This document shows positions 46,110 through 58,600 of a stretch of 64,000 nt of DNA, piece by piece (the first letter of the stretch is position 1; each line of letters opens with the position of its first letter). The stretch comes from Arenicola marina. Its lineage: Eukaryota; Annelida; Polychaeta; Arenicolidae. The stretch covers positions 40,164,548 to 40,228,547 of the forward strand of contig OZ025253.1 of assembly GCA_964019135.1 (NCBI GenBank), written 5' to 3'. The translations under genes and the position numbers were made by a program. Under the pieces are notes generated by a model, which was not told the origin of the DNA, searched no databases, and saw only the letters and a list, made by a program, of their open reading frames with translations.

Positions 46110-47940
46110 AGTGGGGACACTGCAGCGATCAGTGGGGACACTGCAGCGATCGGTGGGTACACTGCAGCAATCAGTGGGGACACTGCAGCAATCAGTAGGG
46201 ACACTGCAGCGATCAGTGGGGACACTGCAGCTATCGGTGAGTGCACTTACGTGATCAGTGGAGACACTGCAACGATCAGTGGGGACACTGCAGCGATCAG
46301 TGGGGACACTGCAGCGATCAGTGGGGACACTGCAGCGATCAGTGGGGACACTGCAGCGATCAGAGGAGACACTGCAGCGATCAGTGGGTACACTGCAGTG
46401 ATCAGTGTGGACACTGCAGCGATCAGAGGAGACACTGCAGCGATCAGTGGGTACACTGCAGTGATCAGTGTGGACACTGCAGCGATCAGTGGAGACACTG
46501 CAGTGATCAGTGGAGACACTGCAATGATCAGTGGGGACACTGCAGCGATCGGTGGGGATACTGCAGCGATCAGTGGGTACACTGCATCGATCGGCGGGTA
46601 CACTGCAGCGATCGGCGGGTACACTGCCGTGATCAGCGGAGACACTGCAGTGATCAGTGGAGACACTGCAATGATCAGTGTGGACACTGCAGCGATCAGT
46701 GGAGACACTGCAGCGATCAGTGGGGATACTGCAGCGATCAGTGGGTACACTGCAGCGATCGGCGGGTACACTGCCGTGATCAGCGGAGACACTGCAGCGA
46801 TCAGTGTGGACACTGCAGCGATCAGTGTGGACAGTGCAGCGATCAATGGGGACACTGCAGCGATCGGTGGGTACACTGCAGCAATCAGTGGGGACACTGC
46901 AGCAATCAGTAGGGACACTGCAGCGATCAGTGGGGACACTGCAGCTATCGGTGAGTGCACTTACGTGATCAGTGGAGACACTGCAACGATCAGTGGGGAC
47001 ACTGCAGCGATCAGTGGGGACACTGCAGCGATCAGTGGGGACACTGCAGCGATCAGTGGGGACACTGCAGCGATCAGAGGAGACACTGCAGCGATCAGTG
47101 GGTACACTGCAGTGATCAGTGTGGACACTGCAGCGATCAGAGGAGACACTGCAGCGATCAGTGGGTACACTGCAGTGATCAGTGTGGACACTGCAGCGAT
47201 CAGTGGAGACACTGCAGTGATCAGTGGAGACACTGCAATGATCAGTGGGGACACTGCAGCGATCGGTGGGGATACTGCAGCGATCAGTGGGTACACTGCA
47301 TCGATCGGCGGGTACACTGCAGCGATCGGCGGGTACACTGCCGTGATCAGCGGAGACACTGCAGTGATCAGTGGAGACACTGCAATGATCAGTGTGGACA
47401 CTGCAGCGATCAGTGGAGACACTGCAGCGATCAGTGGGGATACTGCAGCGATCAGTGGGTACACTGCAGCGATCGGCGGGTACACTGCCGTGATCAGCGG
47501 AGACACTGCAGCGATCAGTGTGGACACTGCAGCGATCAGTGTGGACAGTGCAGCGATCAGTGGGGACACTGCAGCGATCAGTGTGGACAATGCAGCGATC
47601 AGTGGAGACACTGCAGCGATCAGTTTGGACACTGCAGCGATCAGTGTGGACACTGCAGCGATCAGTGGTGACACTGCAGCGATCGGCGGGTACACTGCCG
47701 TGATCGGCGGGTACACTGCCGTGATCAGGTGAGACACTGCAGCGATCAGTGTGGACACTGCAGCGATCAGTGTGGACAGTGCAGCGATCAGTGGAGACAC
47801 TGCAGCGATCAGTGGGGAAACTGCAGCGACCAGTGTGGACACTGCAGCGATCAGTGGAGACACTGCAGCGATCAGTGGAGACACTGCACCGATCAGTGGG
47901 GACAATGTTACGATCAGTGGGGACACTGCTGCGACCACTA
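46110..47940. repeat. 21-bp satellite with 714-bp higher-order repeat
   Basis: Unit containing gcagcgatcagtggggacac. The irregular block ctatcggtgagtgcacttac occurs at 46231 and 46945, exactly 714 bp (34 units) apart, and the variants between match in order. Confidence 0.95.
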
Positions 47941-47959
47941 GAGATATTGCTCAAATCAC

Positions 47960-50900
47960 AGGCCATGGGGTCCACCAGTTCCCCACAGGCCATAGGGCCC
48001 AGCAGTTCCCCACAGGCTGTGGGGCCCAGCAGTTCCCCACAGGCCATGGGGCCCAACAGTTCCCCACTGGCCGTGGGGCCCAGCAGTTCGCCACAGGCCA
48101 TGGTGCCCAACAGTTCCCCATAGGCCATAGGGCCCAGCAGTTTCCCACAGGCCATGGGGCCCAGCAGTTCCATGTGGGCCATTGGGCCCAGCAGTTTCTC
48201 GCAGGCCGTGGGGCCCAGAAGTTCGCCACAGGCCATGGTGCCCAGCAGTTCCCAACAGGCCATAGGGCCCAGCAGTTCCTCACAGGTTGCGGGGCCCAGC
48301 AGTTCCCCACAGGCCATAGGGCCCAGCAGTTCCCCACAGGTCATAGGGCCTAGCAGTTTCCCACAGGCCATGGGGCCCAGCAGTTCCCCACAGGCCATAT
48401 TGCCCAGTAGTTCACCGCAGGCCATATGGTCCAGCAGTTTGCCACAGGCCATGGGGCCCAGCAGTTCCCCAAAGGCCATGGGGCCCAGCAGTTCCCCACA
48501 GGCTATGGGGCCCAGCAGTTTCCAACAGGCCATGGGGCCAAGCAGTTCCCCACAGGCCATGGGGCCCAGCAGTCCCCCACAGGCCATAGGGCCAAGCAGT
48601 CCCCCACAGGCCATAGGGCCAAGCAGTTCCCCACAGGCCATAGGGCCCAGCAGTTCCCCACAGGCCATAGGGCCAAGCAGTCCCCCACAGGCCATAGGGC
48701 CAAGCAGTTCCCCACAGGCCATGGGGCCAAGCAGTTCCATGTGGGCCATAAGGCCCAGCAGTCCCCCACAGGCCATAGGGCCAAGCAGTCCCCCACAGGC
48801 CATAGGGCCCAGCAGTTCCCCACAGGCCATAGGGCCCAGCAGTTCCCCACAGGCCATAGGGCCAAGCAGTCCCCCACAGGCCATAGGGCCAAGCAGTTCC
48901 CCACAGGCCATAGGGCCCAGCAGTTCCCCACAGGCCATAGGGCCCAGCAGTTCCCCACAGGCCATAGGGCCAAGCAGTCCCCCACAGGCCATAGGGCCAA
49001 GCAGTTCCCCACAGGCCATAGGGCCAAGCAGTCCCCCACAGGCCATAGGGCCAAGCAGTTCCCCACAGGCCATAGGGCCCAGCAGTTCCCCACAGGCCAT
49101 AGGGCCAAGCAGTCCCCCACAGGCCATAGGGCCAAGCAGTTCCCCACAGGCCATGGGGCCAAGCAGTTCCATGTGGGCCATAAGGCCCAGCAGTCCCCCA
49201 CAGGCCATAGGGCCAAGCAGTCCCCCACAGGCCATAGGGCCCAGCAGTTCCCCACAGGCCATAGGGCCCAGCAGTTCCCCACAGGCCATAGGGCCAAGCA
49301 GTCCCCCACAGGCCATAGGGCCAAGCAGTTCCCCACAGGCCATGGGGCCAAGCAGTTCCATGTGGGCCATAAGGCCCAGCAGTCCCCCACAGGCCATAGG
49401 GCCAAGCAGTCCCCCACAGGCCATAGGGCCCAGCAGTTCCCCACAGGCCATAGGGCCCAGCAGTTCCCCACAGGCCATAGGGCCAAGCAGTCCCCCACAG
49501 GCCATAGGGCCAAGCAGTTCCCCACAGGCCATAGGGCCCAGCAGTTCCCCACAGGCCATAGGGCCCAGCAGTTCCCCACAGGCCATAGGGCCCAGCAGTC
49601 CCCCACAGGCCATAGGGCCAAGCAGTTCCCCACAGGCCATAGGGCCAAGCAGTCCCCCACAGGCCATAGGGCCAAGCAGTTCCCCACAGGCCATAGGGCC
49701 CAGCAGTTCCCCACAGGCCATAGGGCCAAGCAGTCCCCCACAGGCCATAGGGCCAAGCAGTTCCCCACAGGCCATGGGGCCAAGCAGTTCCATGTGGGCC
49801 ATAAGGCCCAGCAGTCCCCCACAGGCCATAGGGCCAAGCAGTCCCCCACAGGCCATAGGGCCCAGCAGTTCCCCACAGGCCATAGGGCCCAGCAGTTCCC
49901 CACAGGCCATAGGGCCAAGCAGTCCCCCACAGGCCATAGGGCCAAGCAGTTCCCCACAGGCCATAGGGCCAAGCAGTTCCCCACAGGCCATAGGGCCAAG
50001 CAGTCCCCCACAGGCCATAGGGCCAAGCAGTTCCCCACAGGCCATAGGGCCAAGCAGTTCCCCACAGGCCATAGGGCCAAGCAGTCCCCCACAGGCCATA
50101 GGGCCAAGCAGTTCCCCACAGGCCATAGGGCCAAGCAGTTCCCCACAGGCCATAGGGCCAAGCAGCTCCATGTGGGCCATGAGGCCCAGCAGTTCCCCAC
50201 AGGCCATAGGGCCAAGCAGTTCCCCACAGGCCATATGGCCAAGCAGTTCCCCACAGGCCATGGGGCCAAGCAGTTCCCCACAGGCCATGGGGCCCAGCAG
50301 TTCCCCACAGGCCATAGGGCCAAGCAGTTCCCCACAGGCCATAGGGCCAAGCAGTTCCATGTGGGCCATAAGGCCCAGCAGTCCCCCACAGGCCATAGGG
50401 CCAAGCAGTTCCCCACAGGCCATAGGGCCAAGCAGTTCCCCACAGGCCATGGGGCCCAGCAGTCCCCCACAGGCCATAGGGCCAAGCAGTTCCCCACAGG
50501 CCATAGGGCCAAGCAGTTCCATGTGGGCCATAGGGCCCAGCAGTCCCCCACAGGCCATAGGGCCCAGCAGTTCCCCACAGGCCATAGGGCCAAGCAGTTC
50601 CCCACAGGCCATGGGGCCCAGCAGTTCCCCACAGGCCATGGGGCCCAGCAGTTCCCCACAGGCCATGGGGCCCAGCAGTTCCCCACAGGCCATGGGGCCC
50701 AGCAGTTCCCCACAGGCCATGGGGCCCAGCAGTTCCCCACAGGCCATGGGGCCCAGCAGTTCCCCACAGGCCATAGGGCCAAGCAGTTCCCCACAGGCCA
50801 TGGGGCCCAGCAGTTCCCCACAGGCCATGGGGCCCAGCAGTTCCCCACAGGCCATGGGGCCAAGCAGTTCCCCACAGGCCATGGGGCCCAGCAGTTCCCC

Positions 50901-51005
50901 ACAGGCCATAGGGCCAAGCAGTTCCCCACAGGCCATAGGGCCAAGCAGTTCCCCACAGGCCATGGGGCCCAGCAGTTCCATGTGGGCCATTAGGCCCACA
51001 GGCCA
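47960..51005. repeat. 27-bp satellite with 621-bp higher-order repeat
   Basis: About 110 copies containing ccccacaggccatagggccc and agcagtt. A variant reading atgtgggccataaggccc recurs at 48739, 49171, 49360 and 49792, i.e. steps of 432 and 189 bp summing to 621 bp (23 units). Confidence 0.95.
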
Positions 51006-52630
51006 TGACACTGGCCTAACTTTCAAGTAATGACAGGCCATTGCGGGAAATACACGTGGCCTCTCACTCCTAGCGCCCCATATTTAGGACACTAACAGTG
51101 ATGGGTTGTATATATGTGTTACATTTCAGCACGTATGTCAAGCTTTAACGTCCTATATGCTGGGTACAAATGGGGTAAGTGGAAACCGGCTTGGTATCCT
51201 GTTTATCGTGTCTAGCATCTCGTAGTTTTATCCCATGCCGTCTGGCGCGGCCAGAATGAGGTCACCTCTTGCGGGAACTCGCCACGTGTGCCACGTTTTT
51301 CAAAACTGGGTCCGTTTTGCGGAAATCGTCGGTGGAGATACAGGGTCAGGATCCGGGTCGTCAAGCGCGCCTGCATCCGGCAGCCGCTCCAACACCCAGT
51401 GACGGGGGGGGGGGGGGTGGAGGGCACTGGCTGTGTATCCTACAGTATCATCATCGAACATCACATCATACCCTACACGCTGCTCCAACATACAGGGAGG
51501 GGGGGGGAGGCACTCGCTGTGTATCCTACAGTATGATCCTCGAACGTCATACCCTACCCGCTGCTCGTACACCCAGAAAGGTGGAGGGGGGGGGGGCGGC
51601 CAGGGCACTCGCTGTGTATCCTACGTTATTGTGCATCCGTGCGTAGACTGTGAAAGTCGGGATTGTGGATCTGAGCGTACACTGTGAAAGTCGGGAATTC
51701 CGACGAAGTACATCGCAAAGGAAAATTGTGTAAATGCAACGTCCCCCTCCCCCCCCCCCCCCACCAAACCCATGAAAACAGATAGATCCGCCCGGGAACG
51801 ACAATTATGCTACCCGAATAGCTTTATATTGTGGAGATCGCAGATGTAAGTCCTGGTGATGGAGGGGAGGGGGGTAGGGGGGGGGATGGACTGCTTGCGT
51901 ATCGTTAAGCCTCTCAGGTTACGCGCGGGCACCCCAGCCCATAGAGCACGTGCGTGCGGGCTGGAAGGTCAATGTCGTTGGGGAGCAGCGAAAGTAGGTC
52001 ACATTTGCTCTACAGTAGGGGTAGAGCTGGCCTGTGAGAGCCCAGTGTATATAAAGAGAGCAGCCGAAACGACCGACCACCACCCGCGATAGAGAATCGA
52101 GAGATTACAACACACACACCAACGGATATGTAATCACGCTACCTAGAATTTAAGTGAAGAAACCAAAAGTGAAAATACTTCGTCAAAGTTATTTACTTCC
52201 AGTGTGGCATCAACAGGCGCCTGTATAAGCTTAACAATGGTTCGCCCTGGCATGGGAAAACGACCGCGAGGTAGCGCCGCCCCCTCCCCCCCCCCCCCCC
52301 ACCATCCCCCACCCCTCCCGGGCTGCAATATCAACGAATGCAACTAGGTTAAGTTTGGCTCTGGTCGTGGGCGTACGTTCGGCAAGCGGCTATGCTCAAT
52401 CTGAGTCACTTGAACCTCTAATGTTTTACCAGACCTTCTTCTTCTTTCTATTTTTGCATCCGGTAGCTCTAAGCTGACATCTTAGTACTGACGTGGGTGT
52501 GGGGTTTATGTGTGAGCTATGTGTGAGCTATGTTAGCCACTCGAGGCAGTCGGCGGGGCTCTGTATGTGGTGGGGAGCGGCGGGGCAAAGGTTTGCATTG
52601 CGCCTGCATGGCTGGGAGAGGCCACACAGC
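51005..52630. other. Intergenic, no gene recognised apart from a candidate 15-codon exon
   Basis: Three degenerate copies of a ggcactggctgtgtatccta-type sequence with G runs (51380-51620), C and G homopolymer runs elsewhere. Leads into the TATA box at 52631. Confidence 0.4.
51130..51174 (+). other. Candidate 15-codon exon between satellites
   Basis: Acceptor acatttcag and consensus donor gtaagt enclose HVCQALTSYMLGTNG in phase 0. It lies just after the 27-bp array. The phase does not fit exon 2 of the cGAS-like gene. It could be an orphan ankyrin-gene exon or chance. Confidence 0.25.
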
Positions 52631-52637
52631 TATATAA
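52631..52637 (+). promoter_or_regulatory. TATA box, candidate promoter of the cGAS-like gene
   Basis: TATATAA in a locally GC-rich stretch, followed about 30 bases later by a plausible start region near 52661 and, at 52831, a strong donor (CTG before gtaagt). No ATG-initiated coding exon is obvious between them. Confidence 0.45.
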
Positions 52638-55600
52638 CACCCTGGACCCGTTTGCGGGCCAGAAACCATTTTCTCGGACGCGTCGACGGTTGTTCTGCGA
52701 TATCGCAAGTCGTTTGGTATCAGCAGCACTAACGTGGCAAGAGACCAGAGAGAGAGAGAGAGAGAGACAGCGCGAGAGAAGGACTGAGTCAGACCGACAG
52801 AAGTTATAGAGGCGACACTCGTTGATCCGGCTGGTAAGTCATCAGTTATTTACCTTGGTTTCAGAGTCAACCTGGGGGCTGGAATATACACCTAAGGGGT
52901 CGAACACTTCCAGCCCCACCTCGTGGACCCCGCAGTGTCGCCACTTGGCGAATCCGGTCGGCCGTGTTGTCAGCCGCGGGGTACATATCTATGGAGAGCC
53001 ATTTTATCTTTAATTACTTATTTGCACATATCTTTGAATAATTGCAGATATATCCAAATATTTCTACATATATCTAAGTAATTGCGCATATATCCAAATA
53101 TATGCACATATCATTAAATTATTTCAGCATATCCTGAATAGTTGTACACATCACAAATTTCATTTAACATATCTCTGAATAATTGCACATATGTATAAAT
53201 ATTCATATATGTCAAACGTATATGTCAAATTATTTATATATGTTAAATATATATGTTAAATTATTTGTATATGTTAAATCTATATGGTAAACTATTTAAA
53301 ATTATGTTGAACGGATTTGGACATGACATTAAAGCATTTAAACATATATCTAAATAGCATGGAATTTAGCTGGCTGTCTGAGATGGAGAGCCCGCTAGGA
53401 AGGAGGGATCGCTAAACCGTAGTGCTTGCTAAGGTAGAGGGCCCGCCAAGCCATAAGGCTTGCTAGGGTCGAAGGTCCGCTAAGCCGTAAGGCTTGCTCT
53501 GGTAGAGGATCCGCTAAGCCATAGTGTTGTTAGGATAAATGGCCCGCTAAGCCGTGGGGCTTGCTAGGGTAGAAGGCCCGCTAAGCCGTGTGGCTTGCTA
53601 GGGTAGAGAGCCCGCTAAGACGTGGGGCTTGCTATGCAGAGGGGTCGCTACGGCGGAGGGCTTGCTAGGGTAGAGGGCCCGCAAAGCCCTCTATGGTAGA
53701 GGGACAGGCTGCCTTGGCCTTAGAGCTCGCTGTCGGGGAGGTCTGCCTTGGCCGGAGAGCTCACTGTAGGGGAGGGTTGTCTTGGCCTGATGATACTATA
53801 TGGAAGGGCTGCCCAGGTTGAAGGGCTCACTATGGATGAGGGTTGTCTTGGTCGGAAGTTTACTGTGGGGGAAGGCTGCCTTGGCCGCAGGGCTCACTGT
53901 GGGGGATTGCTGCCTTGGTCGGAGGGTCACTATGGTGGAGGGCTGCCTTAGCCGGAGGGTTCACTACTGGGGATGGCTGCTTTGGCTTGGGGTTCACTAT
54001 GGGGGAGGGCTGCCTTGGCCGAAAGGGCTGCCTTGGCCGGAGGGCTCTTTGTGGGGGATTGCTGCCTTGGTCGGAGGGTCACTATGGTGGAGGGCTGCCT
54101 TAGCCGGAGGGTTCATCCATCCCCATCCTACTGGGGATGGCTGCTTTGGCTGGGGGTTCACTATGGGGGAGGGCTGCCTTGGCCGAAAGGGCTGCCTTGG
54201 CCGGAGGGCTCACTGTGGGGAAGTGCTGTCCAGGCCGGAGGGCTCGCCTAGGTGGAGGACTGCCTTGGCCTGAGGGTCACCATAGGGAAGGGCTGCTTTG
54301 ACTGGATGTTTCACTAGGGAGGAGGGCTGCCTTGGCCGGAGGGCTCACTATGGGGGGGGGGGTGCCCAGGCCAGAGGGCTCGCCTGGGTGGAAGACTGCC
54401 TTGGCCCGAGGGTCACTATGTGGAAGGGCTGCCTTGACCGAAGGGTTCACTGTGGGGGTGCTCTGCCTTGGCTGCAGGGCTCGCCTTGGTGGAGGGCTGC
54501 CTTGGCCTTATGGTTACTATGAGGAAGGGCCGCCTTGGTCGGAATGCTCACTATCGGGGAGGGCTGCCCAGGCCGGAGGGTTCACCTGTGTGGAGGAATG
54601 CTTTGGCCTGAGGGTCGCTTTAGGGAAGGGCTGCCTTGGCCGGAGTGTTCACTATGGTGGAGGGCTGCCTTGGCCGGATGGTTCACTATTGGGGAGGGCT
54701 GTCTTGGCCGGAAGGCTCGCCTAGGTGGAGGGCTGCCTTGGCCTGATGGTCACTATATGGATGGCCTGCCTTGGTCGGAGGGCTTACTATGGGGGAGGGC
54801 TGCCTTGGCCAAAGGTTCTCTATATGGAAGGGCTGCCTTGGTCGGAGTGCTCGCCTGGGCGGAGGGCTGCCTTGGAATGATGGTCACTATCATGGTGGAG
54901 GGCTGCCTTGGCCGGAGTGCTCACTATGGGGGGGCGGGGTGGGGGGGGGGCTCTGCCTTTCCCAGATGTTCACTATGGGGGAGGGCTGCCTTGGCCGGAG
55001 GGCTCGCCTGGGCGGAGGGCTTACTATGGTGGAGGGCTGCCTTGGCCGGTATGTTCACTGTGGTGGAGGGCTGCCTTGGCCGGAGGGTTTACTATGGTGG
55101 AGGGCTGCCTTGGCCGGAGTGTTCACTATGGTGGAGGGTTGCCTTGGCCGGAGGGTTCACTATGGGGGAGGGCTGCTGTGGGAGGAGGGCTCGCCTGGCT
55201 GGAGGGTTGCCTTGGCCTGATGGTCACTATATGGAAGGGCTGCCTTGGGCGGAGGGTTCACTATAGGGGAGGGCTGCCTTGGCCGGAGGGTCACCATGGG
55301 GAAAGGCTGCGCAGGCCTGGGGGCTCCATATGGTCGAGGGCTAGCTGGATTTGTTCGGGCGAGCTAGTTAGGTCGGGGGGTTATTAATATGTGTAAATGA
55401 ATTGAAGATTAGTGGAATTTAATTAGTGATAAGTGGGCCTGTGTTAAAGCTACATGGAATTGTGTTTATGACGTATGGAATTGTGTTAATGATATGTGGA
55501 ATTGAGATAAAGAATTTAATTAGTGACATGCAGATTTGAATTAGTATGTGTGCAATTAGCGCTATTTGAATATATTAATTCAATTCGACATCACATATTG

Positions 55601-58600
55601 CATCTATTCCGCATACCAATAAGTCAATTAATGATATGTGCAAACATTTACACGTATGTGCAATTATTTTGTGCAAATAATTACACACATGTGTAATTAT
55701 TTGAATATGTGTTAAAATGCATTAATGCTAATTGCAATTGTTTAGAGACTTGTGCAAATAAGTATTTAAAGATGAATTGGCTTGCGTACGTATCGGCGCA
55801 CCGAAAGTTTGTGTTTGTAAATTTATTGATTCAAAAGTTCAATATATCGGCCTTGTATGCTAAATAATAGGGATACTGGCACCAAAAATGCGAGCGTATT
55901 AATTCAACTATTCCATTGGGATATCCAAATATCTCTAGTATACAGAACAACAGCATGGTAGACTTAGTATCATCTGACGTAGGATATGTGCATGTATCGT
56001 ATGCTCTTCTTACTCGGTTACGACGGCTGGATTACCAAATATTGGTTTAGTCAGTGAACTGGTTTTTTGTTTCTATCCTTCGTGAAAAGATTAGTTAATG
56101 TTCGAGAACAATTCTTCAACATTAATTTCAGCATGCAATGAATTGTTTTCGCTTATACATCAGACGGAGATTACATTATCTCACAGAGTAAACGGAGACG
56201 GACCATCACAGCAGTCATGGAAGGAGGAGACCTCAGAGACCACACAGAGGCAGAGGCAAGGTAAGCCACCAGCACGCCCCTCGCCATCACCTGGACACCG
56301 ATATGTGGAACCTGGCCCCAGTTCTGTGGCTATTTGACAACCACATCTTCAAAACATGAGATTGCCGGCATACGCCTCGTGTCCAACTGGACACCTATAT
56401 GTGGAACTTGAGTTACCTGAATAAAAGAATTGCTAAATAAATATCTTACCTCATCATGATCTAATATTAGGGGCGCCAGATGCAGCCTTTCTCCCGTATT
56501 TTTGTCGCGTAGAAGAAGGGGATGATTACGTTTGCAGGTGTTTCCCTAACGCCCCCATTCTTCTCTACATGCCAATATGCTGCAAGTTCTTTTTTCAGCC
56601 TTGCCTACCTTGTCATAGCTATCACCGACTCCAAATATTCATATCTATACCCCCCACCCCCCGGATCTATATCGCTAAATCGCTGACTCTCCGCTGGTCG
56701 TGACGGGTGATGGGCCACTGGTCGCGATGGGTGACCGGCCGCTGGTCGTGACGGGTGATGGGCCACTGGTCGCGATGGGTGATGGGCCGCTGGTCGCGAT
56801 GGGCGACTGGCCGCTGGTCGCGATGGGTGACCGGCCGCTGGGTACGATGGGTGACAGGCCAGTGGTCGCGATGGGTGACCGGCCGCTGGTCGCGATGGGT
56901 GACCGGCCGCTGGTCGCGATGGGTGACCGGCCGCTGGTTACGATGGGTGATCGGCCGCTGGTCGCGATGGGTGATCGGCCGCTGGTCGCGATGGGTGACC
57001 GGCCGCTGGTCGCGATGGGTGACCGGCCGCTGGTTACAATGGGTGATCCGCCGCTGGTTACGATGGGTGACCGGCCGCTGGTCGCGATGGGCGACTGGCC
57101 GCTGGTCGCGATGGGTGACCGGCCGCTGGTTACGATGGGTGACAGGCCAGTGGTCGCGATGGGTGACCGGCCGCTGGTCGCGATGGGTGACCGGCCGCTG
57201 GTCGCGATGGGTGACCGGCCGCTGGTCGCGATGGGTGACCGGCCGCTGGTTACGATGGGTGATCGGCCGCTGGTCGCGATGGGTGACCGGCCGCTGGTTA
57301 CGATGGGTGATCGGCCGCTGGTCGCGACGGGTGACCGGCCGCTGGTTACGATGGGTGACCAGCCGCTGGTCGCGATGGGCGACGGGCCGCTGGTCGCGAT
57401 GGGTTACCGGCCGCTGGTTACGATTGGTGACCGGCCAGTGGTCGCGATAGGTGACCGGCCGCTGGTCGCGATGGGTGACCGGCCGCTGGTCGCGATGGGT
57501 GACCGGCCGCTGGTCGCGATGGGCGACTGGCCGCTGGTCGCGATGGGTGACCGGCCGCTGGTTACGATAGGTGACCAGCCGCTGGTCGCGATGGGTGACC
57601 GGCCGCTGGTCGCGATGGGTGACCGGCCGCTGGTCGCGATGGGTGACCGGCCACTGGTCGCGATTTGGTGACCGGCCACTGGTCGCGATTTGGTGACCGG
57701 CCGCTGGTCGCGATGGGTGTATGTTGGCCCATTAATATTATTACTGGTTCCTTTCAATTTTCAGACAGCCGCGCCTCTTGGCCCAGGGTGAAATCACTCT
57801 CAAAAGCGTGTGCGGAGATCTCCCACAAGAAGAGGGCGCGATCCGCCGCGCTGCCTGCACGGCGTTTCTACTCGCCGCCGACGCCGGGCAGGTGCACTGG
57901 CACCCGGAACACCTTTATCGTCTGCTATACCAGGGTGCCGAGATTCAGAAGAGGCAGCCGGAAGCGGTCTCAAACTGCGGCCGCCCCGTGCAACTCAGGA
58001 CCCACCTCACGCTGCACACCATCAGCTCGAAGGAACTGCTTGCGTTGTCGGTTACGTCACAGGAAGCGAGGGAGCTACTGGAAACAGTAACCACCGGCTG
58101 CATTGCGGAATGGCGAGACGGTGCAACAGCTTTTATCAAGCGCAAACCAAAAGACCTCCTTGTCTTCCGTTCTGGGTGGCGAAGTCCCCCGAAACTGATT
58201 CAAGTGTGGGACGTCAATGGTCTATCCTCGGAGCTGTCCAAAATGTCACATGGGGATCAAGTGACACTTACTCTGTTGGACATTACAAGGTAAAATATAT
58301 TTGTTGCAGTAAATAAGCGAAGTTGCTTGTGGTATGGTCACATGGTGTCTCGATTTTTTAACTTTTGCGTATCTGGGTTAGACATACGTTTACGTATATT
58401 TCCAGGCGATTTGGAGCTCACGACCTTCAGCCAAGCGGACAAGCGCACGACGAATATAGGTAAGTCATACTTTCCTCCATTATGCTATAGGACGATAGGG
58501 ACGGAACGGAGTAGGGGGGTGGGGTGTGGGGGGCACAATGATGCTTTAGGATCGGGGCGGGTGGGCAGGATTACAAATGATTCTTTTCGGGATGCGCCGT

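Noticed and set aside
46059..51041. Protein-coding gene of 1660 codons (and the 958-, 864-, 855- and 817-codon ORFs in other frames)
   Set aside because: All frames are open because the repeat periods are multiples of three and lack stops. No start context, splice signals or domain; kept only as a repeat observation.
56700..57671. 323-codon ORF of a repetitive 8-residue motif
   Set aside because: 24-bp intronic minisatellite; period divisible by three explains it.
57765..58090. Exon 3 read in the frame continuing the 56098 ORF
   Set aside because: That frame hits TAA at about 58088-58090; the phase-2 frame is open throughout and joins exons 4-6.
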